Source of the DNA: Paracoccus alcaliphilus | GTDB taxonomy: Bacteria > Pseudomonadota > Alphaproteobacteria > Rhodobacterales > Rhodobacteraceae | Direction: 5' to 3' | Assembly: GCF_028553725.1 (NCBI RefSeq) | Contig: NZ_CP067124.1 | Span: 434,001 to 498,000 of the forward strand | Length of the DNA stretch: 64,000 nucleotides | Translations under genes and position numbers: made by a program | Notes under the pieces: model-generated | What the model saw: only the letters and a program-made list of their open reading frames with translations | Told to the model about the DNA's origin: nothing | The model's database searches: none | Part shown: positions 1 to 8,185 of the stretch, in pieces | Position numbering within the stretch: position 1 is the first letter of the stretch | Layout: every line of letters begins with the position of its first letter

Positions 1-484
1 CCTTGGCCGGACGCCAGCCCTGCCAGAGGGGCTCATCGGTGGCAGGCAGATCTTTGACGAAAAGCTCCAGCGCCTCCAGCCCGGCGGCAAAGACAGCGTC
101 GGAAATGAGCTCAACGTATTTGCCCTGATCTTCCGGAGCCTCGTCGAATTCCGCCCACCATTGCACATAGGTGCCACCGGTTTTCGTGACCGGGATCAGG
201 TCGATCCCGGCACGGTAATCGGTGACAGGGAAGGCAGGGGTTTCGAAATTGTAGCTGAGGCCGTAGCGGCTATCGTCAAGCGACAGGAGTCGTTCGCGCA
301 CAAGCGTCCCGTCCTGCAGGTGGAAGGCGCGGATCACCCCGACCTGATCGGCGGGCGCGCCGGTTTCGATTTCACTGTCGCGGATCGCCGGATGCCATTT
401 CGGCAAGCCATTGAAGTCCCGGACCACAGCCCAGACCACTCCTGTAGGCACATTGATGATCCGGCTGGCAAAGGCGCGTGCCAT
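1..484 (-). CDS. SRPBCC (START/Bet v1-like) family protein, 3' end outside window
   Basis: Reading from the ATG at 484, the frame stays open to the window edge, so about 160 residues are visible and the C-terminus is missing. The start MARAFASRIINVP followed by VVRDFNGLPKWHP is typical of polyketide cyclase/dehydrase-like SRPBCC proteins, a helix-grip fold that binds hydrophobic small molecules. No catalytic residues can be assigned. AAGGA lies about 7 nt before the ATG. It begins 27 bp after the stop of the PEP-hydrolase-like gene on the same strand, so it is probably the next gene of the transporter operon. The ligand is unknown. Confidence 0.75.
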   Translation of the reverse strand, partial: MARAFASRIINVPTGVVWAVVRDFNGLPKWHPAIRDSEIETGAPADQVGVIRAFHLQDGTLVRERLLSLDDSRYGLSYNFETPAFPVTDYRAGIDLIPVTKTGGTYVQWWAEFDEAPEDQGKYVELISDAVFAAGLEALELFVKDLPATDEPLWQGWRPAK

Positions 485-511
485 AGCAATTTCCTTATTT
501 TCAGGGCTGGT

Positions 512-1351
512 TCAGAACGTCAGAGATTTGAAACGCCGGGTCTGGTCAACCAGCGCCAGTTCTGCCGGCAACCGCTCCATCGAGCTGGCACCATAAAAGC
601 CGTTGATCCCGGGCGCGTTGCGCAACACATATTCCGCATCCGAGGGCGACGAGATCGGTCCGCCGTGGCAAAGCACCAACACATCCTTGCGCACCACCCG
701 TGCAGCCTCGGCCCATTCCGTGATGTCACGCACACAATCATCCAGCGTGCGCGCGGTCTCGGCCCCGATCGAGCCGCCGGTCGTCAGCCCCATATGCGGC
801 ACGATGATATCGGCTCCGGCGCGGGTCATCGCTACTGCCTCATCGGCGGAAAACACATAGGGCGTGGTCAGCAGGTCTTTGGCATGTGCCGCCGCGATCA
901 TGTCGATCTCCAGCGCAAAACTCATGCCGGTCTCTTCGAGGTTCTGCCGGAAGACACCGTCGATCAGCCCGACGGTGGGGAAGTTCTGCACCCCGGAAAA
1001 TCCAAGCACCTTCAACTGGTCAAGGTGATGGTCGAGGATCAGAAAAGGATCGGTGCCATTGACCCCGGCCAGAACCGGCGTGTTACGGGTAACGGGCAGC
1101 ACCTCGCGCGCCATATCAAGAACGATTTCATTGGCGTTGCCGTATGCCAGCACCCCGGCAAGCGAACCCCGTCCGGCCATTCGGTAGCGCCCGGAGTTGT
1201 AGATCACAATCAGATCGATGCCGCCCTCTTCCTCGCATTTGGCGGATAGGCCGGTGCCCGCGCCACCGCCGATAATTGGCTGACGGCGGGCGGCCATATC
1301 TTGGAACCGCTCCATCAGGGCCTTGCGGTCGGGCACGTTTCTTCTGCTCAT
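512..1351 (-). CDS. phosphoenolpyruvate hydrolase-type TIM-barrel protein
   Basis: A 279-residue single-domain protein of the PEP_hydrolase/TIM-barrel signal-transduction family (PF09370). Family marks are [11 protein letters not shown] near residue 28, [13 protein letters not shown] near 48, [11 protein letters not shown] near 120 and [10 protein letters not shown] near 228. The ATG overlaps the stop of the upstream UPF0261 gene as ATGA, so the two are translationally coupled. In plant and fungal Tm-1-type proteins the same two domains occur in one chain, so they probably act together. The reaction is not established. The N-terminal half of the divergent regulator at 8182-9915 is a clear paralogue. 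Confidence 0.85.
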   Translation of the reverse strand: MSRRNVPDRKALMERFQDMAARRQPIIGGGAGTGLSAKCEEEGGIDLIVIYNSGRYRMAGRGSLAGVLAYGNANEIVLDMAREVLPVTRNTPVLAGVNGTDPFLILDHHLDQLKVLGFSGVQNFPTVGLIDGVFRQNLEETGMSFALEIDMIAAAHAKDLLTTPYVFSADEAVAMTRAGADIIVPHMGLTTGGSIGAETARTLDDCVRDITEWAEAARVVRKDVLVLCHGGPISSPSDAEYVLRNAPGINGFYGASSMERLPAELALVDQTRRFKSLTF

Positions 1352-2544
1352 TGGATAGTCTCCCGGTAGTGACGCGCGACGTCCGCCGCAAAGGCGGGCG
1401 CGTTGATGTGATGCTCGGTCTCGATCAGCCGGCGGTTTGGCCCGGAACGGAAAGTCGCGCGGATCTCATCGAAAAGCGCCTGATCGGCCTCGGGGTCGTG
1501 GAATGGCATACCCGGCGCGTCGATGGCGGAAACACCGCCCAGCGGCAGAAAAAGCCGCACCTCGCCCTCGCAGTGGTTCAGCGCATCAGTGATGAAGCGC
1601 GCTATGGCACGATTTTCCGGGGGCGTGGTGCGCATCAGCGTGACCTGCGCATTGTGGAAGTAGAGGTTCCGGTCCCGGTATTTCTCCGGCACCGTTTCCA
1701 GCGCGCCGAAGTTCACCATATCCACCGCGCCGACCGAACCGACCCAGGGGCGGCGGGTGCGGGCAAAGACGCCGTAGCGATCCGTTGTGCAGGGGAAGAC
1801 GCCGCCCATCAGCAGGTCAGGCACTTCGGTTGCGGTGATATCAAGGGCCGCAGACAAAAGACCGGCCTCGACCAGCTTTTCCATCGACTGGCCGCCGGTG
1901 CCGGTGGCGTGAAAGACATAGGGCTCGATCTCGCCCGCGAGTTCCGCGCGCAGCTGGTCGATACACGTGGTGGTGACGCCGAACATGGTCATGCCGATCC
2001 CAGGCAGGCCACCCACATCTGCCGGGACCGGCCATTTCACCATCCCCGCGATGGCATGTGCCGCATTGCCGATCACCCGGCGCGAAATCGCATTCAGCCC
2101 CGCGACATCGGTCACCGAATACATCATGGCAATATCCGTCGGGCCGACATAGGGCGCGACATTCCCGGAGGCGACGGTGGAGACCATCAGCTTTGGCAGC
2201 GTCACCGGCAGCGCCCGCATCCCTTCGGTCACCAGCGCCGTATTGCCGGAGCCGCCGAGCCCCAACACTCCGCCGATATCCTCCTGCGCCAGCAGCCAGC
2301 GGGTGAGCGCCACCGCCATGCCGGAAACCGCCCGCCCGCGGTCCTCAAGACCGAGCGCCGCGCCCCGCCCTTCCGGATGACTGGCGGCGACCTCCTCGGC
2401 GCTGACATCGGCACCGGCGACGCTTGTTGCTGTCGAGACGTCGACCAGCCGCACCGGCACCCCCGCCGCACGGATCAGATCCGCCGCGAAACGCAGCTCA
2501 TCCGCCTTTGTGTCCATCGTTCCGATGACGAGAACCGTTTTCAT
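1348..2544 (-). CDS. Tm-1-like ATP-binding (UPF0261) protein
   Basis: A 398-residue protein starting [16 protein letters not shown], the diagnostic N-terminus of UPF0261/Tm-1-like proteins. Further glycine-rich motifs are [10 protein letters not shown] and [13 protein letters not shown]. The ATG at 2544 is preferred over an upstream in-frame codon because GGGGAGAAG lies just before it and the family begins there. It follows the LivF-type ATPase gene by 34 bp and overlaps the next gene by 4 bp. In tomato Tm-1 the N-terminal domain of this family binds ATP and viral replication proteins; the bacterial role is unknown, probably metabolic with the imported solute. Confidence 0.85.
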   Translation of the reverse strand: MKTVLVIGTMDTKADELRFAADLIRAAGVPVRLVDVSTATSVAGADVSAEEVAASHPEGRGAALGLEDRGRAVSGMAVALTRWLLAQEDIGGVLGLGGSGNTALVTEGMRALPVTLPKLMVSTVASGNVAPYVGPTDIAMMYSVTDVAGLNAISRRVIGNAAHAIAGMVKWPVPADVGGLPGIGMTMFGVTTTCIDQLRAELAGEIEPYVFHATGTGGQSMEKLVEAGLLSAALDITATEVPDLLMGGVFPCTTDRYGVFARTRRPWVGSVGAVDMVNFGALETVPEKYRDRNLYFHNAQVTLMRTTPPENRAIARFITDALNHCEGEVRLFLPLGGVSAIDAPGMPFHDPEADQALFDEIRATFRSGPNRRLIETEHHINAPAFAADVARHYRETIQ

Positions 2545-2578
2545 CTTTGCTTCTCCCCCCAAATTCCCTCCCTCAAAC

Positions 2579-3289
2579 TCAGACCCCCACACCCAACCAG
2601 CGCTGCTGCGCCGTCGGATCGCCGGCCAGCACCGCCGATGCCATCGGCTGGGTCAGCTGACCGTTCACCATCACCGCCACCTGGTCAGAGACCGAGGTCG
2701 CGACATGCAGCGCCTGTTCGATCAGTAAAACGCCCATCCCTTCAGCTGCGATCTGGCGCAGCACCTGGATAAGATGGTCGACGATAACGGGCGCGAGGCC
2801 CTCGGATGGTTCATCCATCACCACCAGAGCCGGGTTCATCAAAAGCGCGCGGGCAATGGCGACCATCTGCGCCTCGCCGCCCGAAAGCTGGTTGCCCCGG
2901 TTCTGGCGGCGCTCAGCCAGACGCGGGAACGTGTCATAGACGCGTTCAATCGTCCATGCGACATCACCGGGCGTGCCCGGCTGCGCCACAAGCCGCAGAT
3001 GTTCATGCACGGTCAGCGAGCGGAAAAGCCTGCGCCCCTGGGGTACCAGCGCGATCCCGGCGCGGGCGATGGTGGTCGGCCCTGTCCCGCGCAGCGCGCG
3101 CCCGTTCAGCCTGATCTCGCCCTTCTGCGCCGTGACCAACCCCGCAATCGCTTGGCAAAGCGTGGTTTTCCCCATGCCATTGCGCCCCACGATGGACAAA
3201 GGCGCGGCCCCCAACTCCAGCGAGACGCCTTGCAGAATATGTGCCTTGCCGAAATGGACATGCAGGTCCGAGATTTGCAAAAGGCCCAT
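2579..3289 (-). CDS. livF-like: branched-chain amino acid-type ABC transporter ATP-binding protein (LivF family)
   Basis: A 236-residue ATPase of the hydrophobic amino acid uptake (HAAT) family. It has Walker A GRNGMGKTT near residue 36, signature LSGGEAQMVAIARALL near 139 and Walker B ALVVMDEPSEGLAP near 158. It would couple ATP hydrolysis to transport at the inner membrane with the LivG-type partner. Its start codon overlaps the LivG stop by one base (TGATG), indicating coupled translation. The solute cannot be read from the ATPase; amino acid, amide or short organic acid are all possible for this family. Confidence 0.92.
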   Translation of the reverse strand: MGLLQISDLHVHFGKAHILQGVSLELGAAPLSIVGRNGMGKTTLCQAIAGLVTAQKGEIRLNGRALRGTGPTTIARAGIALVPQGRRLFRSLTVHEHLRLVAQPGTPGDVAWTIERVYDTFPRLAERRQNRGNQLSGGEAQMVAIARALLMNPALVVMDEPSEGLAPVIVDHLIQVLRQIAAEGMGVLLIEQALHVATSVSDQVAVMVNGQLTQPMASAVLAGDPTAQQRWLGVGV

Positions 3290-4059
3290 CAGTGATGCCC
3301 TCCGCCAAGGTAGATCTCGCGCACCACGGCATTGTCGGAAATGCGGCCGGGAAGGTCTTCGGCAACCACGCGGCCATCTTTCATCACGGTGACCATATCG
3401 GCATTCCTGAGCGCCACATCCATATCGTGTTCGATGAGAACAAGGGTCAGATCGCGCGGCAGACCGGCAAGGATGCGGTTCAGTTCGGGGCGCTCAGCAG
3501 CGGAAAGGCCTGCGGCGGGCTCGTCCAGCATCAGAACTTTTGGCTCCGCAGCCAGCGCCATGCCGATCTCGACCTGGCGGCGCTGGCCATGCGACAGATC
3601 GCTGACATCGCGGGACAGCAAATGGCTGATCCGCATTCGTTCGGCCGTAGCGCGCGCCTGTGCCAGCGCCACGTCTCCCCTGCGCGGGCGCAAAAGCGAC
3701 AGCCGGTTCGTCCGCATGCCGCGCACCGCGAGATAGAGGTTTTCTTCGACATTCAGCCCGTCGAAAAGGAGCGAGGTCTGATAGGTGCGCCCCATCCCAC
3801 GCCGGATCCGGTGCTGCGGGCGCATGCGGGTGATATCTTCGCCAAAAAGCGAAATCGTGCCAGAGGTCGGCGGGAAATCACCAAGTAACGTATTGAAAAG
3901 AGTCGTCTTTCCAGCACCATTTGGCCCAAGGATCGCGCGGCGCTCACCGCTCGCGATGGCAAGCGTAACATCGGCCACCGCCCTCAGGCTGCCAAAGGTA
4001 CGCCCGACCGCGCGTAAATCAAGCGCTGGCGGTGCGGCGGTGTTCTGGACGGATCTCAT
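3289..4059 (-). CDS. livG-like: branched-chain amino acid-type ABC transporter ATP-binding protein (LivG family)
   Basis: A 256-residue ATPase with Walker A GPNGAGKTT near residue 46, signature LSHGQRRQVEIGMALA and Walker B VLMLDEPAAGLSAAE. The long insert after Walker A that ends in RIRRGMGRTYQ is characteristic of LivG rather than LivF. It forms the ATPase pair with the next gene. It is separated from the upstream binding-protein gene by 72 bp that contain a strong hairpin, which may lower its expression relative to the binding protein. Confidence 0.92.
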   Translation of the reverse strand: MRSVQNTAAPPALDLRAVGRTFGSLRAVADVTLAIASGERRAILGPNGAGKTTLFNTLLGDFPPTSGTISLFGEDITRMRPQHRIRRGMGRTYQTSLLFDGLNVEENLYLAVRGMRTNRLSLLRPRRGDVALAQARATAERMRISHLLSRDVSDLSHGQRRQVEIGMALAAEPKVLMLDEPAAGLSAAERPELNRILAGLPRDLTLVLIEHDMDVALRNADMVTVMKDGRVVAEDLPGRISDNAVVREIYLGGGHH

Positions 4060-4087
4060 CGCAACCTCTTCGGGAACAGGACAGGGT

Positions 4088-4115
4088 CCGGGCCGGGGAT
4101 GATGTCCCGGCCCGG
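4088..4115 (-). promoter_or_regulatory. intercistronic hairpin after the binding-protein gene
   Basis: A perfect 10-bp inverted repeat (CCGGGCCGGG / CCCGGCCCGG) with an 8-nt loop sits between the binding-protein stop and the LivG start. There is no T-run on either side, so it is unlikely to be a full terminator. In ABC operons such hairpins commonly protect the binding-protein mRNA or partly attenuate read-through. That role is inferred. Confidence 0.6.
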
Positions 4116-4131
4116 CAGCGTCACAGGGGGA

Positions 4132-5391
4132 TCAGGGCGCGCAATCAGGGTTATCGCGCGAGGGCGCCCCAAGCGCGAGGAAGGCTTCTGTCTCCATCCC
4201 GAGGCTTTGCGAAACCCCTTCGGTCTTGCCGAAGGCTTTGGTCCGCATGGTGCCGTCATCATTGATGATCTCGGTCAGGAAGATATCGGAAATCGCCTGA
4301 CGGTTGCTGTCGAGCGAGACCTTCGCCCCCACCGGATTGACGAACTCAACCTTCGCCAGCGCCTCCTGGAAGGCTTTCTGATCACCTGACAGATCACCGC
4401 CGATCTCTTCCAGCGCCAGCAGCACCGCTTTGGTATTGGTGTAGTAGTTCACGCCGTGGATCGACGGGCTTTCAAACCCGTCCGGGAATTTCTCGCGATA
4501 GGTGGCGACGAATGTGGTCCAGTCCTCATCATCAATCACATCGGCAATCGGACCTGCCGCAACCATCCCCTCCATCAGCCGCTGATGCGGACCACGGGCG
4601 GAAAGCAACGTCTGGTCAGCGGTAATCGAGCCACCCATGATCGGCAGCTCGCCCCCGTTCTGCGCATATTCGGTCAGGAAAGCGAGCGCATCAGTGCCGC
4701 CCTGCACCACCAGAAGCCCATCAGAATCCGCCGGGATCGAGGTGATGATCGATGCAAAATCAGTTGTGTTCAGCGGTGACCAGAGTTTGGTGACCTTACC
4801 ACCCGCCGCGCAATATTCATGCATGAAGCCAAAGACCTGCGCATAAGGGAACGCATAGTCTGCCGCCACGATGGTCACATGGCGCAACCCTTTTTCGTTA
4901 TAGGCATGGCTGCCCAGGCCCGCCATCCACTGGGTGCCTTCGGTATTGAAGCGGAAGAAGTTCTCCGAGACATCGCGCAGGGTCGCATCCGCCGCCGCCG
5001 CCGAGCCATTCACAAAGGTCTTGCCGGGCACCGTTTTGGAATAGTCGCGCAGCGCCATACCCTCGGCGCCCGACAGCGGACCGATCACGATATCAACGCC
5101 ATCCTGTTCGATCAGCTTCCTCGCCCGCGCCAGCGCGACATCGGCCTGGGCGTTGGAGCTTTCGCGGATCCATTCGATCTTCTTGCCGTTGATCTCCCAG
5201 CCGACTTCTTCAAAGGCCAGTTCCATCATGCGGTAGGCATCCTGGCCGCCGGTGGCAAAGGGCCCCTCCAGCGTAGTGACCGAGCCGATCCGGATCACAT
5301 CGTCCTCGGCGAAGGCCGGGCTGCCAAAGGCGGCGAAAAGGGCAATCGCTGCGACCATCGGCCGGAACGGGTTGGTTTTGACAGCTTGCAT
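4132..5391 (-). CDS. ABC transporter substrate-binding protein (LivJ/LivK type)
   Basis: A 419-residue periplasmic protein. The chosen ATG at 5391 has GAGGAAAAC directly upstream; two longer in-frame starts would lie across this ribosome site. A signal peptide (MQAVKTNPFRPMVAAIALF, cleavage near AFA/EDD) is followed by IRIGSVTTLEGPFATGG and VDIVIGPLSGAEGMALRDY, typical of type I periplasmic binding proteins of the Leu/Ile/Val/amide family. It would deliver the solute to the LivH/LivM-type permeases. It sits in mid-operon, between the permease and ATPase genes. Ligand unknown. Confidence 0.92.
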   Translation of the reverse strand: MQAVKTNPFRPMVAAIALFAAFGSPAFAEDDVIRIGSVTTLEGPFATGGQDAYRMMELAFEEVGWEINGKKIEWIRESSNAQADVALARARKLIEQDGVDIVIGPLSGAEGMALRDYSKTVPGKTFVNGSAAAADATLRDVSENFFRFNTEGTQWMAGLGSHAYNEKGLRHVTIVAADYAFPYAQVFGFMHEYCAAGGKVTKLWSPLNTTDFASIITSIPADSDGLLVVQGGTDALAFLTEYAQNGGELPIMGGSITADQTLLSARGPHQRLMEGMVAAGPIADVIDDEDWTTFVATYREKFPDGFESPSIHGVNYYTNTKAVLLALEEIGGDLSGDQKAFQEALAKVEFVNPVGAKVSLDSNRQAISDIFLTEIINDDGTMRTKAFGKTEGVSQSLGMETEAFLALGAPSRDNPDCAP

Positions 5392-5413
5392 GTTTTCCTC
5401 CCTCATGCGTGCT

Positions 5414-6406
5414 TCATCCTTGGTTGCCAGGGCGCTCCTCAACACCCCGGTAGAGCTTGCGCATCTGACGGCGGGCGCTTTGGATCAGGCCCGGCACCCC
5501 ATCGGGCGACAAAAGGACAATCCCCAGGAAAACCATACCGATCAGGGTGTTGAATCGATCGCGGTCATAGATCGAGGCCGCGAATGTATCGAGCAGCGTA
5601 AAGATCAGCGCGCCGATGAAGGCGCCGGCCGGGTGGCGCATCCCCCCGATCACGCACATGACCAGAATATTGACGGTCGCCCCCATGCCGATTGAAGCGG
5701 GCGTGATGCCGATATTGTAAATCGTCACCATGATACCGCCGACACCCGCGATGAAGCCCGCCACTGCGAATGCCATGACGCGATGCAGCCCGGCGTCAAA
5801 ACCAAGCGCGGAGACCCGGCGAGGATGGCTGCGCAGCCCCTGCAAGACCAGCCCGAAGGGCGTCTTCACCAGCCAGAGCACCGCCAGATAAAGCATGGCC
5901 GCAATCGCCAGCGCGGTCAGGTAAAAGACCAGCGGATCGCGTAAAGGCAGGCCCAGCACCTCAGGCCCCAGCACATTGCGGATACCCTCATAGCCATTCA
6001 GAAGCGCGGTATTGGCCTGGGCGAAAAGGCTGCCCCCCACCGCCAGCGCCAGTGTGATCATCAGAAGATAGATGTCATTGGTGCGCATCGAAATCATGCC
6101 CACCAGCAGACCGGCAAGGGTTGCCGCCAGCAGCGCCAGCGGAATCGCCACCGCGTAAGGCAGTTGCGCGCCATTCGCCGGCACCGCCTCGGGCACGGTG
6201 ATCGCGATGGTATAGCCCGCCACGCCCGCGATCATCGTTTGCGCCAGCGAGACAAAGCCGCCATAGGTCGCCAGAAAGGTCAGAGACAGCGCGATGATGC
6301 CGTAAACCAGCGTGCGGCCAAGGATATTCATCAGCCAGAAGTCGCTCAGCAGCAGCGGCGCCGTAAGGAGGCAAAGCCCGGTGATCAGATGCAGCGCGCG
6401 GATCAT
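5414..6406 (-). CDS. livM-like: branched-chain amino acid-type ABC transporter permease (LivM family)
   Basis: A 330-residue polytopic permease. The start MIRALHLITGLCLLTAPLL overlaps the LivH stop as ATGA. Family marks are ALSLTFLATYGGFVSLAQ, FGLVLQGLRSHPRRVSALG and the ending FLGIVLLSPDGVPGL. Roughly ten hydrophobic segments are visible. It pairs with the LivH-type permease to form the membrane channel. It ends 22 bp before the binding-protein start. Confidence 0.92.
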   Translation of the reverse strand: MIRALHLITGLCLLTAPLLLSDFWLMNILGRTLVYGIIALSLTFLATYGGFVSLAQTMIAGVAGYTIAITVPEAVPANGAQLPYAVAIPLALLAATLAGLLVGMISMRTNDIYLLMITLALAVGGSLFAQANTALLNGYEGIRNVLGPEVLGLPLRDPLVFYLTALAIAAMLYLAVLWLVKTPFGLVLQGLRSHPRRVSALGFDAGLHRVMAFAVAGFIAGVGGIMVTIYNIGITPASIGMGATVNILVMCVIGGMRHPAGAFIGALIFTLLDTFAASIYDRDRFNTLIGMVFLGIVLLSPDGVPGLIQSARRQMRKLYRGVEERPGNQG

Positions 6407-7287
6407 TTCGCCGCCCCCATGATACCCTGCGGCCGGATCGCCAGCGTCGCCACCATGATTGCGAAGGTCAGGATGACCGACCAGGTCGGGAAGAGGGCCA
6501 GCCCCCATTGCTCGGCCAGCCCGATCAGCAGCGCGCCAACCGCAGTGCCGCCGATCGAGCCCATGCCGCCCACGATCACCACCACCAGCGAGGACAGCAG
6601 AAACCGCGTATCGACCCCAAGCGCCACCGGCTGCGCCGTTGCGCCGATCACGCCGCCAAGCCCCGCCAGCGCTGCACCGAGCGCAAAGACCAGCGCAGAG
6701 GTCAGGGGCACATTGATGCCGCAGGCCGCCAGCATCTCGCGGTCATCGACACCCGCGCGCACCATGATCCCAAGTCTGGTGCGGTTCAGGATCAGCCAGA
6801 GGCCAACGCCCACCGCCAACGCCGCAATGACCTGGAACAGGCGGAAAAAGGGATAGCGTCCGACACCCGGCAGTACCACCGGCCCGAACAGCGCATCAGG
6901 GGCAAAGAACTGGAACGGCGAGCCGCCGAATTGCGCAAGGATCTGATCGGCAATGATGATCGAAAGGCCGATGGTCACCATTGCCTGGCGCAGTTCCTGG
7001 CCCTGCATCCAGCCGAGGAAGGCGACCTGCATCACTATCCCCGTCAGAGCCGCCGCCGCCATCCCTGCAAGGATCGCCAAATACCAAGCATAAGCGAATG
7101 TCGCGTCATTAGCATAAAGCGGATCATAGACCGCATAACCGACATAGGCCCCGATCAGATAGAGCGATCCATGCGCCATATTCACCGTGCGCATCAGGCC
7201 GAAGATCAGCGAAAAGCCGCAGGCAACGATGAAATACAGCGCGGCAAGAGTCACACCATTGAGTGTGACGGTCAGAAACCAGGCCAA
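6403..7287 (-). CDS. livH-like: branched-chain amino acid-type ABC transporter permease (LivH family)
   Basis: About 294 residues, the first gene of the operon. The family region starts WFLTVTLNGVTLAALYF and contains FSLIFGLMRTVNMAHGSLY and SSLVVVIVGGMGSIGGT, classic LivH motifs. I prefer a TTG start at 7287 because GGGGGAGAA lies 8 nt upstream and it matches the usual N-terminus. An ATG at 7377 in the same frame would add a 30-residue charged leader with a poor ribosome site. The longer reading would also cover an inverted repeat that looks regulatory. Confidence 0.88.
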   Translation of the reverse strand: MAWFLTVTLNGVTLAALYFIVACGFSLIFGLMRTVNMAHGSLYLIGAYVGYAVYDPLYANDATFAYAWYLAILAGMAAAALTGIVMQVAFLGWMQGQELRQAMVTIGLSIIIADQILAQFGGSPFQFFAPDALFGPVVLPGVGRYPFFRLFQVIAALAVGVGLWLILNRTRLGIMVRAGVDDREMLAACGINVPLTSALVFALGAALAGLGGVIGATAQPVALGVDTRFLLSSLVVVIVGGMGSIGGTAVGALLIGLAEQWGLALFPTWSVILTFAIMVATLAIRPQGIMGAAK

Positions 7288-7354
7288 GGCAAAATTCTCC
7301 CCCGCGCGCAGAGGCAGTACCGCCGCACGTCTCTTTTCAGCATTCAGGACAAAG

Positions 7355-7381
7355 GCCAATGAGGTTCCTCTCCCCATTGGC
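7355..7381. promoter_or_regulatory. inverted repeat in the leader of the transporter operon
   Basis: GCCAATG, 13 nt, CATTGGC: a perfect 7-bp dyad about 70-95 bp upstream of the proposed LivH start. A further ATTGG follows at about 7387. Position and symmetry fit an operator for the divergently encoded regulator at 8182-9915. This is inference from symmetry only. Confidence 0.4.
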
Positions 7382-7435
7382 TCTCTATTGGTTGCATGGG
7401 ACTGCGGAAGTGAGTAGTGGCCTTTTGGCAGAATG

Positions 7436-7453
7436 ATGGGTAAAAATGGGTAA
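7436..7453. promoter_or_regulatory. two direct copies of ATGGGTAA, 10 bp apart
   Basis: Identical octamers start at 7436 and 7446, one helical turn apart, 28 bp before the proposed start of the divergent gene at 7481. Such phasing is usual for activator or repressor half-sites. They may be the binding site of the TIM-barrel/AAA+/Fis regulator. No sigma-54 promoter with proper spacing was found in the intergenic region. Confidence 0.35.
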
Positions 7454-7480
7454 TTTCTCGCATGCCAGATGAGGCGCAGA

Positions 7481-8185
7481 ATGGGTCTGCCCTATGATTC
7501 CCCCTGCCCTGCGAGGCATATGCCGGGGCAACAATGGCGGCTCTCCAGCCGACCGGCGGGCGATACAGCATGGCGCGAGATCGTTTGCCCGGGGCTGGCG
7601 CTGTTGCCGCAGGGCCATGAAGAAACCGCAGCCCTGCTGCCGCTGACCGATCTGAACGGAGCAGCGCTTGGTTATTGCCGGGATCGGATCCGGGCGCGGG
7701 ATCAGGATCAGGGAGGAGCACTCGCCCTGATGATGTCGGACCCGTTTCTGAACCCGGCCCGCATCGCCGATACGCTGCGCGATGCGGGCGTGGACACCGT
7801 GTTCAACTGGCCAAGCTGCCAGGTCCTTGACGGGGATACCGCACGCGCCGTGGCCAGTGCCGGGCTTGGCGTCGCGCGCGAGGTGGCGCTGATTGCCGAA
7901 TTCACCGCGCTAGGGTTTCAGACGCTCGGTCTCGCCAGGGGCGCGGGCCATGGCGCCTTGATGGCCGGGGCGGGCGCGACGCAGATCGTGCTCCATCCCG
8001 GGGTCTCCTTGCGCGACTGGCGCAGCCGGGCCATGTCGGCCCGACTTATGGAACAGGAAATGCGCGCCGCCTCAGAGCAGGGGCTTCCCTTTCTCGTATT
8101 CCGCCCGCGTGGCTATGGCAGTGAACTTGACACGCTGATCGCGCGCGGCGCGGGGGTGGTGTCCCTCGGGGACAGGGCCGCATGA
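7481..8185 (+). CDS. degenerate TIM-barrel protein, paralogue of the PEP-hydrolase family
   Basis: A 234-residue protein. The ATG at 7481 is chosen because GAGG lies about 7 nt upstream; another in-frame ATG at 7469 lacks this. The segment VFNWPSCQVLDGD near residue 110 aligns with [10 protein letters not shown] of the enzyme at 512-1351, and VAREVALIAEFTALGFQTLG aligns with the following helix, so this looks like a diverged third copy of the barrel. The glycine-rich N-terminal strand motif and NSGRYRM are not recognisable, so catalysis is doubtful. Its stop overlaps the next start as ATGA, so it is coupled to the regulator. Confidence 0.6.
   Translation: MGLPYDSPCPARHMPGQQWRLSSRPAGDTAWREIVCPGLALLPQGHEETAALLPLTDLNGAALGYCRDRIRARDQDQGGALALMMSDPFLNPARIADTLRDAGVDTVFNWPSCQVLDGDTARAVASAGLGVAREVALIAEFTALGFQTLGLARGAGHGALMAGAGATQIVLHPGVSLRDWRSRAMSARLMEQEMRAASEQGLPFLVFRPRGYGSELDTLIARGAGVVSLGDRAA

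Noticed and set aside
7288..7480. Sigma-54 promoter for the transporter operon
   Set aside because: No TGGCA...TTGC pair with correct spacing on either strand, and the regulator lacks the sigma-54 contact motif.
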